Both the position numbers and the translations under genes were made by a program. A stretch of 64,000 nucleotides of DNA from CAJXYS01 sp913063035. GTDB taxonomy: Bacteria > Pseudomonadota > Alphaproteobacteria > Rhodobacterales > Rhodobacteraceae. Location: assembly GCF_050586465.1 (NCBI RefSeq), contig NZ_JBOCEG010000002.1, positions 248,001 to 312,000 on the forward strand, in the 5' to 3' direction. The notes below the pieces were generated by a model. That model did not search any database, had not been told where the DNA came from, and saw nothing but the letters and a program-made list of their open reading frames with translations. Shown piece by piece: positions 44,201-53,673 of the stretch (within the stretch, counting starts at the first letter, position 1; each line of letters opens with the position of its first letter).

Positions 44201-45550
44201 TCAATTCGTCTTCCGGGCCTTGATGGCGCGCAGCCGCTCGATGAGGCGGATGCCGAGGCCCGGTTTGTTGCTTTGCTTGCCGCGGGCGATGGCGAGCGCG
44301 CCGTCGGGCACGTCCTCGGTGATCACCGACCCTGACCCGGTCATCGCCCGCGCGCCGATATTGACGGGGGCAACCAGCATGGTGCTCGACCCGATGAAGG
44401 CGTCCGCGCCGATCTCGGTGCGATGCTTCATCACCCCGTCATAGTTGCAGGTGATGGTGCCCGCCCCGATATTGCTGCGCGCGCCCACATGGGCATCGCC
44501 GATATAGGTCAGGTGGTTGACCTTCGCACCGTCGTCGATCACGGCGTTCTTGACCTCGACGAAGTTCCCGACATGCACGTCGTTGGCCAGTTCCGCGCCC
44601 GGGCGCAGCCGGGCGAAGGGGCCGACGGTCGCGCCGTGGCTGACATGGCAGCCCTCGAGATGGCAGAAGCCCCGGATCTCGGCGCCGGACTCGACCGTGA
44701 CGCCGGGGCCGAAGATCACGTTCGGCCCGATGACCGTGTCCCGGCCGATCACCGTGTCATGGGCGAAGAACACGGTCTCGGGCGCGGTGAGGGTGACGCC
44801 GCCGGCCATCGCCTCGGTCCGCGCGCGGTCCTGGAAGACGGCCTCGGCACGGGCCAGGTCGGCGCGGGTGTTGACGCCCAGCGTCTCGGCCTCGTCACAC
44901 CGGATCGCCGTGCAGGAGAGGCCCCGCAAATTGGCCAGCCCCACAATGTCGGTGAGGTAATACTCACCCGCGGCATTGTCGTTGCCGATGGCGCCGACAA
45001 GCGTGGAAAGGGTTTCGGCGCTCGCACAGATCACGCCGGAATTACAGAGCTTTATCGCCCGCTCTTCATCCGTTGCATCCTTCGCCTCGACGATGCGGGT
45101 CAGCCGGTCGCCATCCATCACCAGCCGCCCGTACCGGCCGGGTTCTGCGGCTTCGAATCCGAGGACAACGACGTCGTGCCCGGCCTGCCGCGCCTCGCGC
45201 ATCGCCGCGAGCGTCTCGGGGCGGATGAAGGGCGTGTCCCCGAAGAGCACGACAGCGTCGCCGGCGAATCCCGACAGGGCCGGCATCGCCTGGGCCACGG
45301 CGTGGCCGGTGCCGAGCTGTTCTTCCTGTGTGACGGTGATCGCCTCGGGATCATGGGCGCGGGCGGCATCGGCGACCGCGGCGCCGCCATGCCCGGCCAC
45401 CACCACGGTCCGCGCGGCCTCGAGCGCGCGGCCGGCTTCCATCGCGTGGACGAGCAGCGGCGCGCCCGCGAGCCTGTGCAGGACCTTCGGCGTATCGGAG
45501 AGCATTCTCGTGCCCTGGCCCGCGGCCAGGATAATCAGCGCTGTCGGCAT
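44201..45550 (-). CDS. glmU: Bifunctional GlcNAc-1-P uridylyltransferase/GlcN-1-P acetyltransferase
   Basis: A 449-residue enzyme making UDP-GlcNAc. The N-terminal uridylyltransferase domain opens ALIILAAGQGTRMLSDTPKV. The C-terminal half is the left-handed beta helix with repeated hexapeptides and the acetyltransferase segment VNHLTYIGDAHVGARSNIGA. Length is normal for the family. The ATG at 45550 matches the usual N-terminus. Confidence 0.97.
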   Translation of the reverse strand: MPTALIILAAGQGTRMLSDTPKVLHRLAGAPLLVHAMEAGRALEAARTVVVAGHGGAAVADAARAHDPEAITVTQEEQLGTGHAVAQAMPALSGFAGDAVVLFGDTPFIRPETLAAMREARQAGHDVVVLGFEAAEPGRYGRLVMDGDRLTRIVEAKDATDEERAIKLCNSGVICASAETLSTLVGAIGNDNAAGEYYLTDIVGLANLRGLSCTAIRCDEAETLGVNTRADLARAEAVFQDRARTEAMAGGVTLTAPETVFFAHDTVIGRDTVIGPNVIFGPGVTVESGAEIRGFCHLEGCHVSHGATVGPFARLRPGAELANDVHVGNFVEVKNAVIDDGAKVNHLTYIGDAHVGARSNIGAGTITCNYDGVMKHRTEIGADAFIGSSTMLVAPVNIGARAMTGSGSVITEDVPDGALAIARGKQSNKPGLGIRLIERLRAIKARKTN

Positions 45551-45656
45551 GTGTTGTGTCTTCAATTTCCTTTCCGCCCCTTTTATCTGGTGTCGGACCC
45601 GGCGCAAGGCCGGGGCGGCGCGGGGCCGCATCAAGATTGTTTACGGCGGATTACAG

Positions 45657-45678
45657 CCTCGGCGGCTTCCCGCCGAGG
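45657..45678 (+). promoter_or_regulatory. GC hairpin in the gph leader
   Basis: CCTCGGCGG-CTTC-CCGCCGAGG forms a perfect 9-bp stem with a four-base loop. It ends 11 bases before the gph ATG and includes part of the GAGGAAAGGGG Shine-Dalgarno region. It could limit ribosome access. Confidence 0.4.
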
Positions 45679-45689
45679 AAAGGGGCGCC

Positions 45690-46355
45690 ATGCGCACGGT
45701 GATCTTCGACCTGGACGGCACGCTCGCGGATACGAGCGGCGATCTGATCGCGGCGGCGAATGCCTGTTTCCGCGACATGGGCCAGCACGGCCTGCTGGAC
45801 CCGGCGCGCGACCGGCTGACCGCGTTCCGCGGCGGGCGCGCGATGCTGCGGTTGGGCCTGGAGCGCCGCGGCCTGCCATGGTCAGAGGCCGACGTTGATG
45901 CCGCCTATCCGCGCCTGCTCGAGGCCTACGAAGCCGATATCGACCGGCACACGCGGCTCTATCCCGGCGCGCTCGCCGCGGTGGAGGGGTTGGCGACGGC
46001 CGGCTACCGGGTCGGCATATGCACCAACAAGCCCGCCGCGCTGGCCGAGCTTCTGCTCGATCGGCTGGGGGTGCGGGACCGCTTCGCGTCGATGATCGGG
46101 GCCGACACGCTGCCGGTGCGCAAGCCCGACCCGGCACCCTACCTGGCGGCCGTGGAACGGGCCGGGGGGGCGGTCGCAAGCTCGCTGCTGGTGGGCGATA
46201 CCGAGACCGACCGCGAAACCGCGCGCGCGGCCGGCGTGCCCTGCATCCTCGTCGCGTTCGGCCCCGAGGGGCCGGGGCTCGCGCGGCTCGACCCGGAGGC
46301 GTTGCTCGGGCATTACGACGATCTCGGCCGGGTGGTCGCGGGGCTGATCGGCTGA
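45690..46355 (+). CDS. gph: HAD-family phosphoglycolate phosphatase-like hydrolase
   Basis: A 221-residue HAD subfamily IA phosphatase. Motif I is FDLDGTLADTS (nucleophile and general-acid Asp). Motif II is in GICTNKPAA, motif III is the Lys in VRKPDPAPY and motif IV is LLVGDTETDRETA. The family removes phosphate from 2-phosphoglycolate; related sugar phosphates cannot be excluded. A strong hairpin sits in its leader. Confidence 0.88.
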   Translation: MRTVIFDLDGTLADTSGDLIAAANACFRDMGQHGLLDPARDRLTAFRGGRAMLRLGLERRGLPWSEADVDAAYPRLLEAYEADIDRHTRLYPGALAAVEGLATAGYRVGICTNKPAALAELLLDRLGVRDRFASMIGADTLPVRKPDPAPYLAAVERAGGAVASSLLVGDTETDRETARAAGVPCILVAFGPEGPGLARLDPEALLGHYDDLGRVVAGLIG

Positions 46356-46424
46356 GGCGCTTGGCCCTTGACCGCCGGGCGGGGCGGGCGCAGTCTTTGC
46401 CCGCCGGCGAGGAGCGCAACGCCC

Positions 46425-47633
46425 ATGACAGACAGCTTCGAGGGGAATTTCACCCAGCAGGAGCCGATCCCCGAGGAGGCGATCGACGCCGCGCTCGGCG
46501 TGCTGCGCTCTGGCCGGCTGCACCGCTACAACACCGATCCCGGCGAGATCGGCGAGACCGCGCAGCTCGAGCTTGATTTCGCGGCGATGACCGGCGCGCG
46601 CTACTGCCTCGCGGTGACCTCGGGCGGCTACGCGCTCGCCACCGCGCTCAGGGCGCTTGGGGTCGGCCCCGGAGACAGGGTGCTGACGAACGCCTTCACC
46701 CTGGCGCCGGTGCCCGGCGCCATCGCCAGCGTCGGCGCGACACCGGTCCTGGTCGAGGTCACCGAGGATCTCGTCATCGATGTCGAGGACCTGGCGGCGA
46801 AGATCGCGGCCAGCGGCGCGCGTATCCTGATGCTGAGCCACATGCGCGGGCATATCTGCGACATGGATCGGCTGATGGCGGTCTGCGACGCCGCCGGGGT
46901 CACGGTGGTCGAGGATTGCGCGCACACCATGGGCGCGGCCTGGAACGGGGTGCCGTCCGGGCGGCACGGGCGGGTCGGCTGTTACTCGACCCAGACCTAC
47001 AAGCACGTCAATTCCGGCGAGGGCGGCCTGATCGTCAGCGACGACGCCGCGGTCATGGCGCGGGCCACGATCCTGTCCGGCAGCTACATGTTCTATGGCC
47101 GCCATCCCGCCGGGCCGCCGGAGGAGACCTTCGAGACCATACGGCTGGAGACGCCCAATTGCTCGGGGCGGATGGACAACCTGCGCGCCGCGATCCTGCG
47201 CCCGCAGCTCGCGAGGCTGGACGATCAGGTCACGGCCTGGAACGCCCGCTACCGCGCGGTGGAGGAGGGGCTCGCCGGCGTGCCGGGCCTGGCGCTGGTG
47301 CCGCGCCCTGCCGCCGAGCGGTTCGTCGGCTCGTCGATCCAGTTCCGGCTGCCGGGCTGGCCGCCGGCACGGATCGGGGCGCTGCTGGCGGCCGCCGCGG
47401 CGCGGGGGGTGGCGCTTAAGTGGTTCGGGGCGGAGGTACCGCAGGGCTATACGTCGCGCCATGACAGCTGGCGTTATGCGCCGGCGCAGGATCTGCCGCG
47501 GACGGACGCGGTGCTGGCGACGCTGCTGGACATGCGGCTGCCGCTGACCTTCAGCCTGGAGGATTGCCGGCTGATCGCCCGGATCCTGCGCGAGGAGATC
47601 GCCCGCGCCGGCGCACGCCCGGCGGCCGAGTAA
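46425..47633 (+). CDS. DegT/DnrJ/EryC1/StrS-type aminotransferase
   Basis: A 402-residue PLP enzyme of the sugar aminotransferase family. The PLP lysine is Lys193 in STQTYKHVNSGEGG. The cofactor-binding Asp is in VVEDCAHTMGAAW. These enzymes usually aminate keto-sugars for surface polysaccharides, but no nucleotide-sugar genes are nearby, so its substrate is open. It lies between gph and the leucine degradation genes. The ATG at 46425 follows GAGGAG. Confidence 0.85.
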   Translation: MTDSFEGNFTQQEPIPEEAIDAALGVLRSGRLHRYNTDPGEIGETAQLELDFAAMTGARYCLAVTSGGYALATALRALGVGPGDRVLTNAFTLAPVPGAIASVGATPVLVEVTEDLVIDVEDLAAKIAASGARILMLSHMRGHICDMDRLMAVCDAAGVTVVEDCAHTMGAAWNGVPSGRHGRVGCYSTQTYKHVNSGEGGLIVSDDAAVMARATILSGSYMFYGRHPAGPPEETFETIRLETPNCSGRMDNLRAAILRPQLARLDDQVTAWNARYRAVEEGLAGVPGLALVPRPAAERFVGSSIQFRLPGWPPARIGALLAAAAARGVALKWFGAEVPQGYTSRHDSWRYAPAQDLPRTDAVLATLLDMRLPLTFSLEDCRLIARILREEIARAGARPAAE

Positions 47634-47653
47634 CGCGCTGCGCGCGGATCCAT

Positions 47654-47687
47654 GCCTCCGGCGGGGATATTTCCGCCACTTGGAGAG
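47654..47687. repeat. CCTCCGGCGGGGATATTT intergenic element
   Basis: A structured intergenic sequence downstream of the aminotransferase gene. GGCGG and CCGCC pair around GGATATTT, with CTCC and GGAG forming an outer stem. I recall near-identical CCTCCGGCGGGAGTATTT motifs at gene ends across Rhodobacteraceae genomes. Only one copy is seen in this window. Confidence 0.4.
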
Positions 47688-47718
47688 GGGGCGCGCGCCG
47701 CGGCGGACGCGGTGGCGC

Positions 47719-47762
47719 TTGACCGGCGGGGCGCGAGTCGGATAGAAATGAACACGTGTTCA
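47719..47762 (+). promoter_or_regulatory. Promoter and palindromic operator of the leucine degradation operon
   Basis: TTGACC (47719-47724) is followed after 18 bases by TAGAAA (47743-47748), a plausible sigma-70 promoter. Directly after the -10 lies the perfect 14-bp palindrome TGAACACGTGTTCA (47749-47762), with AA/TT matches further out. A repressor bound there would cover the transcription start. The ivd ATG is 20 bases downstream. Confidence 0.6.
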
Positions 47763-47781
47763 ATTAAGGGAGGCGCGGTCC

Positions 47782-48945
47782 ATGTTCACCGCCACGATGA
47801 ATTTCGCGCTCGGCGAGGAGGTCGAGGCGCTGCGCGACATGGTGCATCGCTGGGCGCAGGAGCGCGTCAAGCCCATGGCGGCAGAGATCGACAGCTCCAA
47901 CGCCTTTCCCAACGCGCTCTGGAAGGAGATGGGGGATCTCGGCCTGCTCGGAATCACCGTCGACGAGGCCTATGGCGGGGCCGGCATGGGGTACCTGGCG
48001 CATGTGGTCGCGGTCGAGGAGATCGCCCGCGCCTCTGCCTCGGTGAGCCTGTCCTACGGGGCGCATTCGAACCTCTGCGTGAACCAGATCAAGCTGAACG
48101 GCACCGAGGCGCAGAAAGAGAAATACCTGCCCGGGCTGATCTCGGGCGATCATGTGGGCGCGCTCGCCATGTCGGAGGCCGGGGCGGGATCCGACGTGGT
48201 GTCGATGAAGCTGCGGGCCGAGAAGAAGAACGGCTATTACACGCTGAACGGCACCAAGTACTGGATCACCAACGGCCCGGACGCCGACACGCTGGTCGTC
48301 TATGCCAAGACCGATCCCGAGGCCGGGTCCAAGGGCATCACCGCCTTCATCGTCGAGAAGTCCATGACCGGTTTCTCGACCAGCCCGCATTTCGACAAGC
48401 TCGGCATGCGCGGATCGAACACCGCCGAGCTGATCTTCGACGACGTGGAAGTGCCCTTCGAGAACGTGCTGGGCGCGGAGGGCCGGGGCGTGCGCGTCCT
48501 GATGTCCGGGCTCGACTACGAACGGGTGGTGCTGGCCGGGATCGGCACCGGCATCATGGCCGCCTGTCTCGACGAGATCATGCCCTACATGGCCGAGCGC
48601 AAGCAGTTCGGCCAGCCGGTGGGCAACTTCCAGCTGATGCAGGGCAAGATCGCCGACATGTACACGGCGATGAACACGGCCCGCGCCTATGTCTACGCGG
48701 TGGCGCAGGCCTGCGACCGGGGCGAGGTCACCCGCCAGGATGCGGCCGCCTGCGTGCTCTACGCCTCCGAGGAGGCGATGAAGCAGGCCCACCAGGCGGT
48801 GCAGGCGATGGGGGGCGCGGGCTTCCTGTCGGACACGCCGGTCAGCCGGATCTTTCGCGACGCCAAGCTGATGGAGATCGGCGCCGGCACCAGCGAGATC
48901 CGCCGCATGCTGATCGGGCGCGAACTGATGGGAGCGATGGGGTGA
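47782..48945 (+). CDS. ivd: Isovaleryl-CoA dehydrogenase
   Basis: A 387-residue FAD acyl-CoA dehydrogenase oxidising isovaleryl-CoA to 3-methylcrotonyl-CoA in leucine breakdown. The catalytic Glu is at the isovaleryl-specific position, Glu247 in [14 protein letters not shown]. Other family signs are [34 protein letters not shown] and the end [19 protein letters not shown]. It is the first gene of the leucine/isovalerate block, with GGGAGG eight bases before the ATG. Confidence 0.95.
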   Translation: MFTATMNFALGEEVEALRDMVHRWAQERVKPMAAEIDSSNAFPNALWKEMGDLGLLGITVDEAYGGAGMGYLAHVVAVEEIARASASVSLSYGAHSNLCVNQIKLNGTEAQKEKYLPGLISGDHVGALAMSEAGAGSDVVSMKLRAEKKNGYYTLNGTKYWITNGPDADTLVVYAKTDPEAGSKGITAFIVEKSMTGFSTSPHFDKLGMRGSNTAELIFDDVEVPFENVLGAEGRGVRVLMSGLDYERVVLAGIGTGIMAACLDEIMPYMAERKQFGQPVGNFQLMQGKIADMYTAMNTARAYVYAVAQACDRGEVTRQDAAACVLYASEEAMKQAHQAVQAMGGAGFLSDTPVSRIFRDAKLMEIGAGTSEIRRMLIGRELMGAMG

Positions 48946-48967
48946 CGCGGGCCCCGCGGAGAGGCTG

Positions 48968-49354
48968 ATGGAGCTGCTGGAACCCACCGGGGACGGCTTC
49001 CTGCACGCCCAGTTGCCGGAACTCGTCTCGGTCCTGGAATGGGTCGCGGCGGGGATCGACCTGCTGGCGATCGGCGTGCTGCTGATCGGGGCGGTGCGCT
49101 TCGTCGTCGATCTCTTCCAGGCCGAGCGCGCCGGCGCGGATCGCCTGCACCAGCTCGAGCTGGCACGGGTCGAGCTGGGGCGCTACATCCTTGCCGGGCT
49201 CGAACTCTTCATCGTCACCGACATCATCAAGACCGCGCTCTCGCTGGCCATGGCCGACCTGATCTTCCTCGGTCTGCTGGTCGGGATCCGCGCGGTCACC
49301 TCGTATTTCCTCACCCAGGAGATTCGCGAAATCCGCGAAAAGGGGGACAAGTGA
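48968..49354 (+). CDS. DUF1622 membrane protein
   Basis: A 128-residue protein with three hydrophobic segments (about residues 21-45, 74-90 and 92-112) and charged ends. It matches the DUF1622 family of unknown function, with [26 protein letters not shown] helices. It is placed inside the leucine degradation genes and its stop overlaps the GTG start of mccB. That points to co-translation, though no metabolic link is known. Confidence 0.8.
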   Translation: MELLEPTGDGFLHAQLPELVSVLEWVAAGIDLLAIGVLLIGAVRFVVDLFQAERAGADRLHQLELARVELGRYILAGLELFIVTDIIKTALSLAMADLIFLGLLVGIRAVTSYFLTQEIREIREKGDK

Positions 49355-50955
49355 AACTCAGCTCCGCGGCGCTGCCGTCATCCGAGGCCTTCCAGGCCAA
49401 CCGCACCGCCCACGCGGCGCTGCTGGCCGAGATCCGCGATGCCGCCGAGGCCGCGGCGGCCGGCGGTGGCGAGAAGGCTCGCCAGCGCCATCTCGACCGG
49501 GGCAAGATGCTGCCGCGTGAACGGGTCGCGAACCTGCTCGACCCGGGGTCGCCCTTCCTCGAGATCGGGGCGACGGCGGCGCATGGCATGTATGACGGCG
49601 CGGCGCCGGGTGCGGGCGTGATCGCCGGGGTCGGGCGCATCCACGGCAAGGAGGTGATGGTCGTCTGCAACGATGCGACCGTGAAGGGCGGCACCTATTA
49701 CCCGATGACGGTCAAGAAGCATCTCCGCGCCCAGGAGATCGCCGAGGAATGCCATCTGCCCTGCGTCTACCTGGTCGATTCGGGCGGCGCGAACCTGCCG
49801 AACCAGGACGAGGTCTTTCCCGACCGCGATCATTTCGGGCGGATTTTCTACAACCAGGCCCGGATGAGCGCCAAGAACATCCCGCAGATCGCGGTGGTGA
49901 TGGGCTCCTGCACGGCGGGCGGTGCCTATGTGCCGGCCATGTCCGACGTGACGATCATCGTCAAGGAGCAGGGCACGATCTTCCTGGCGGGTCCGCCGCT
50001 GGTGAAGGCCGCGACCGGCGAGGTGGTCACGGCCGAGGATCTCGGGGGCGGCGACGTGCACACGCGGCTCTCGGGCGTCGCGGACTACCTGGCCGAGGAC
50101 GACGCCCATGCGCTGGCGCTGGCGCGGCGCGCGGTCGAGAGCCTGAACCGCGCCAGGCCCGCGAGCGTGCAATGGCAGACGCCCGAGGCCCCGGCCTACG
50201 ATCCCGACGAGATCCTCGGCGTGGTCCCGGCCGACCTGCGCACGCCCTACGACATCCGCGAGGTGATCGCGCGCGTGGTGGACGGCTCGCGCTTCGACGA
50301 GTTCAAGCCGCGATACGGCGAGACGCTGGTCACCGGCTTCGCCCATGTCATGGGCTGCCCAGTGGGGATCGTGGCCAATAACGGCGTGCTGTTCAGCGAA
50401 GCGGCGCAGAAGGGCGCGCATTTCGTCGAGCTATGCTCGCAGCGGCAGGTCCCGCTGGTTTTCCTGCAGAACATCACCGGCTTCATGGTGGGCCGGAAAT
50501 ACGAGAACGAGGGCATCGCGCGCCACGGCGCCAAGATGGTGACGGCGGTGGCGACGACCGGCGTGCCCAAGATCACGATGATCGTCGGCGGATCCTTCGG
50601 GGCCGGGAATTACGGCATGGCGGGGCGCGCCTACCAGCCGCGCTTCCTCTGGAGCTGGCCCAACAGCCGGATCAGCGTCATGGGGGGCGAGCAGGCCGCG
50701 GGCGTTCTGGCCACCGTCAAGCGCGACGCGATCGAACGCGGTGGCGGCAGCTGGTCTGACGAGGACGAGGCCGCGTTCAAACGCCCCACCATCGAGATGT
50801 TCGAGCGCCAGTCGCACCCGCTCTATGCCGCGGCACGGCTCTGGGACGACGGGATCCTGGACCCGCGGCGATCGCGCGAGGTGCTGGGGCTCTCGCTCTC
50901 GGCGGCGCTGAACGCCCCCATCGAGGAGACACGCTTCGGCGTGTTCCGGATGTGA
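49351..50955 (+). CDS. mccB: Methylcrotonyl-CoA carboxylase beta subunit
   Basis: A 534-residue carboxyltransferase subunit that moves CO2 from biotin to 3-methylcrotonyl-CoA. Typical segments are [17 protein letters not shown] near residue 45, [18 protein letters not shown] near 140, [16 protein letters not shown] and [20 protein letters not shown]. It starts at a GTG overlapping the DUF1622 stop (GTGA); this gives the normal family length. Confidence 0.96.
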   Translation: MKLSSAALPSSEAFQANRTAHAALLAEIRDAAEAAAAGGGEKARQRHLDRGKMLPRERVANLLDPGSPFLEIGATAAHGMYDGAAPGAGVIAGVGRIHGKEVMVVCNDATVKGGTYYPMTVKKHLRAQEIAEECHLPCVYLVDSGGANLPNQDEVFPDRDHFGRIFYNQARMSAKNIPQIAVVMGSCTAGGAYVPAMSDVTIIVKEQGTIFLAGPPLVKAATGEVVTAEDLGGGDVHTRLSGVADYLAEDDAHALALARRAVESLNRARPASVQWQTPEAPAYDPDEILGVVPADLRTPYDIREVIARVVDGSRFDEFKPRYGETLVTGFAHVMGCPVGIVANNGVLFSEAAQKGAHFVELCSQRQVPLVFLQNITGFMVGRKYENEGIARHGAKMVTAVATTGVPKITMIVGGSFGAGNYGMAGRAYQPRFLWSWPNSRISVMGGEQAAGVLATVKRDAIERGGGSWSDEDEAAFKRPTIEMFERQSHPLYAAARLWDDGILDPRRSREVLGLSLSAALNAPIEETRFGVFRM

Positions 50956-51058
50956 GACCCCCGATGACCGAGCCGGGCGGCATGCCGCCATCCGACGACG
51001 CGGGGACGCTCGGGCCGGCCCCGACGCCCGGCGCAGCGACAAGAACGGAGACACTGGC

Positions 51059-53011
51059 ATGTTCCGCCGCATCCTGATCGCCAACCGCGGCGAGATCGCC
51101 TGCCGCATCATCGAGACCTGCCGCCGGATGGGGGTGGAGGCCGTCGCCGTCTACTCGGACGCCGATTCCGGCGCGCGCCACGTCGCCATTGCCGACGCGG
51201 CCGTCCATATCGGCGGCGCCGCCCCGGCCGAGAGCTACCTGAAAGGCGACGTCATCGTGCAGGCGGCGCTGGACAGCGGGGCCGAGGCGATCCATCCGGG
51301 CTATGGCTTCCTGTCGGAAAACCCCGATTTCGTCACGGCGGTGGAGGCCGCCGGGCTGGCCTTCATCGGCCCGCCGGCCGCGGCGATCCGGTCCATGGGG
51401 CTGAAGGATGCCGCCAAGAAACTGATGGAAGAGGCCGGCGTCCCCGTCGTGCCGGGCTATCACGGCGACAACCAGGATCCCGAGCACCTTGCGGGCGCGG
51501 CCGACGCGATCGGCTACCCGGTTCTCATCAAGGCGGTCGCGGGCGGTGGCGGCAAGGGGATGCGCAAGGTCATGGCGCCGGGCGATTTCGCCGACGCGCT
51601 GGAAAGCGCGCGGGGCGAGGCGCGTACGGCCTTCGGCAACGACGCCGTGCTGATCGAGAAATTCGTCGAGAAACCCCGCCATATCGAGGTGCAGGTCTTC
51701 GGCGACGGGACGGACGCCGTCCATCTGTTCGAGCGGGACTGCTCGCTCCAGCGGCGTCATCAGAAGGTGATCGAGGAGGCGCCCGCGCCCGGCATGACCG
51801 ACGAGATGCGCGCCGCGATGGGCGAGGCCGCCGTCCGCGCGGCCAGGGCGATCGGCTATCGCGGGGCCGGGACGGTGGAATTCATCGTCGATGCCTCCGA
51901 CGGGCTCAGGCCCGACCGCTTCTGGTTCATGGAAATGAACACCCGGCTCCAGGTCGAGCACCCGGTGACCGAGGCGATCACCGGCGTGGACCTGGTGGAA
52001 TGGCAGTTGCGCGTCGCGGCCGGTGCGCCGCTGCCCGCCCGGCAGCGCGATCTCTCCATCACCGGGCACGCCTTCGAGGCCCGGCTCTACGCCGAGGACG
52101 TGCCGGCGGGATTCCTGCCGGCGACGGGCCGGCTCGATCACCTGGAATTCCCGCCCGGGGTGCGCGCCGACAGCGGCGTGCGGACGGGCGACGAGATCAG
52201 CCCGTTCTACGACCCGATGATCGCCAAGCTGATCGTTCACGGCCCGACCCGCGCCGTCGCCTTGCAGCGGCTTTCGCGGGCGTTGGCCGAGACCGAGGTC
52301 GCGGGCAGCGTGACCAACCTGGCCTTCCTCGGCGCGCTGGCACGCCATGCGGGCTTTGCCGCCGGCGACGTCGATACCGGGCTGATCGACCGGGATCTCG
52401 ACATGCTGGTCGCGGCGCCGGCGCCAAGCCCGGCCATCCGGGCGCTGGCGGCGCTGGGCGCGGCCGGCCTGGACGGCGCGCCCACGCACTGGGCCGAGGG
52501 CTTCACCCAGTGGGCACCGCTCTGCCGGACGGTGCTGCTGGACGAGGCGGGCACCGACTTGGCCGCGCGCGTCACCGCGCAGGGCGTGGGCCGCTTCGAG
52601 GTGGAGATCGGCGCAACCACCGTGACCTGCGAAAGACGGGCGCCGGGCTGGTGGGTGGACGGTGCCCCGGCGCGGGCCAGGATCCGGCGTATCGGCGACG
52701 GGGTGCATGTCTTCGCGGGGCACGGGTTCTCGTTCCGCGCCGTCGATCCGCTCGAACGCGCCGAGGCCGACGCCGCCGCGACCGACGTGGTCGAGGCGCC
52801 GATGCCCGGCATGGTCAAGGTGGTCTTCGTGGAGCCGGGGCAGGCCGTCGAGAAGGGGGCGCGGCTCGCCATTCTCGAGGCGATGAAGATGGAACATACC
52901 CTCACCGCCGGGCATGATGCCAGCGTGGCCGAGATTCTCGTGCCCGCCGGCACCCAGGTCGCGGCCGGCGACGCGCTGATCCGCTTTGCCGCCGAAGAGG
53001 AGGGAACATGA
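51059..53011 (+). CDS. mccA: Methylcrotonyl-CoA carboxylase alpha (biotin) subunit
   Basis: A 650-residue subunit with an N-terminal biotin carboxylase of the ATP-grasp fold. Recognisable parts are FRRILIANRGEIACRII, KAVAGGGGKGMRKV and FMEMNTRLQVEHPVTE. A linker domain follows, then a C-terminal biotinyl domain with the biotinylated Lys in LEAMKMEHT. It forms the holoenzyme with MccB. Its stop overlaps the GST gene start as ATGA. Confidence 0.96.
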   Translation: MFRRILIANRGEIACRIIETCRRMGVEAVAVYSDADSGARHVAIADAAVHIGGAAPAESYLKGDVIVQAALDSGAEAIHPGYGFLSENPDFVTAVEAAGLAFIGPPAAAIRSMGLKDAAKKLMEEAGVPVVPGYHGDNQDPEHLAGAADAIGYPVLIKAVAGGGGKGMRKVMAPGDFADALESARGEARTAFGNDAVLIEKFVEKPRHIEVQVFGDGTDAVHLFERDCSLQRRHQKVIEEAPAPGMTDEMRAAMGEAAVRAARAIGYRGAGTVEFIVDASDGLRPDRFWFMEMNTRLQVEHPVTEAITGVDLVEWQLRVAAGAPLPARQRDLSITGHAFEARLYAEDVPAGFLPATGRLDHLEFPPGVRADSGVRTGDEISPFYDPMIAKLIVHGPTRAVALQRLSRALAETEVAGSVTNLAFLGALARHAGFAAGDVDTGLIDRDLDMLVAAPAPSPAIRALAALGAAGLDGAPTHWAEGFTQWAPLCRTVLLDEAGTDLAARVTAQGVGRFEVEIGATTVTCERRAPGWWVDGAPARARIRRIGDGVHVFAGHGFSFRAVDPLERAEADAAATDVVEAPMPGMVKVVFVEPGQAVEKGARLAILEAMKMEHTLTAGHDASVAEILVPAGTQVAAGDALIRFAAEEEGT

Positions 53012-53673
53012 CCATCCGTCTGCACCACGTCGCCCAGGCCCGGTCGTTCCGGACGCTCTGGCTGATGCACGAGATGGGGCTCGATTTCGAGATCCGGCGC
53101 CACAGCTTCTTCGACAAGTCGCTCAGGAACCCCGACTACCTGGCGCTGTCGCCGGCGGGGCGCGTGCCCGCGCTGGAGATCGACGGGCGCGTGATGTTCG
53201 AGTCGGGCGCGATCACCGAATACTTGGTCGAAACCCGGCCCGAGGCCGGGCTCGGCCGGCTGCCGCCCGACGCCGAGCGGCTGGAATGGCTCGAATGGCT
53301 GCATTTCGCGGAAACCATCGGCCAGCATCTCGCCAACCTGACCCAGCAGCATATCGCGCTGCGCGAGGACTGTATGCGTTCGCCCACCGTCATGCGGCTC
53401 GAGGCCAGGCGGCTCGAGAAAGTGCTCGAGGTGGTCGAACGCGTCGTCGCCCGCCACGACTGGCTGTTGCCCTCGGGCTTCTCGGCGGTCGATACCAATC
53501 TGGGCTACAGCGTGGACATCGCCCGGCGCTTCGTGCCGCTCGGGCTCTTGCCGAACGTCGCCGCGTATCTCGACCGCTGCAAGGCGCGCCCGGCCTTCCG
53601 GGCGGCCGCGGCCGAGGATGGCCCGGCCGAGATCTACACGCAGGATTTCTACGAGGCCCCGGCCGATGGCTGA
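53008..53673 (+). CDS. Glutathione S-transferase family protein
   Basis: A 221-residue GST-fold protein. The N-terminal thioredoxin-like domain has PAGRVPALEIDGRVMFESGA, the usual glutathione-binding cis-Pro and Glu-Ser. The all-helical C-terminal domain contains LLPSGFSAVDTNLGY with the conserved Asp. It is coupled by overlap to both mccA and the HMG-CoA lyase gene. It may detoxify a pathway intermediate or maintain an enzyme thiol, which is inference. Confidence 0.85.
   Translation: MTIRLHHVAQARSFRTLWLMHEMGLDFEIRRHSFFDKSLRNPDYLALSPAGRVPALEIDGRVMFESGAITEYLVETRPEAGLGRLPPDAERLEWLEWLHFAETIGQHLANLTQQHIALREDCMRSPTVMRLEARRLEKVLEVVERVVARHDWLLPSGFSAVDTNLGYSVDIARRFVPLGLLPNVAAYLDRCKARPAFRAAAAEDGPAEIYTQDFYEAPADG

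Noticed and set aside
50964..51077. 37-codon frame MTEPGGMPPSDDAG... between mccB and mccA
   Set aside because: No ribosome binding site of note, runs into mccA out of frame, and composition is that of a GC-rich spacer.
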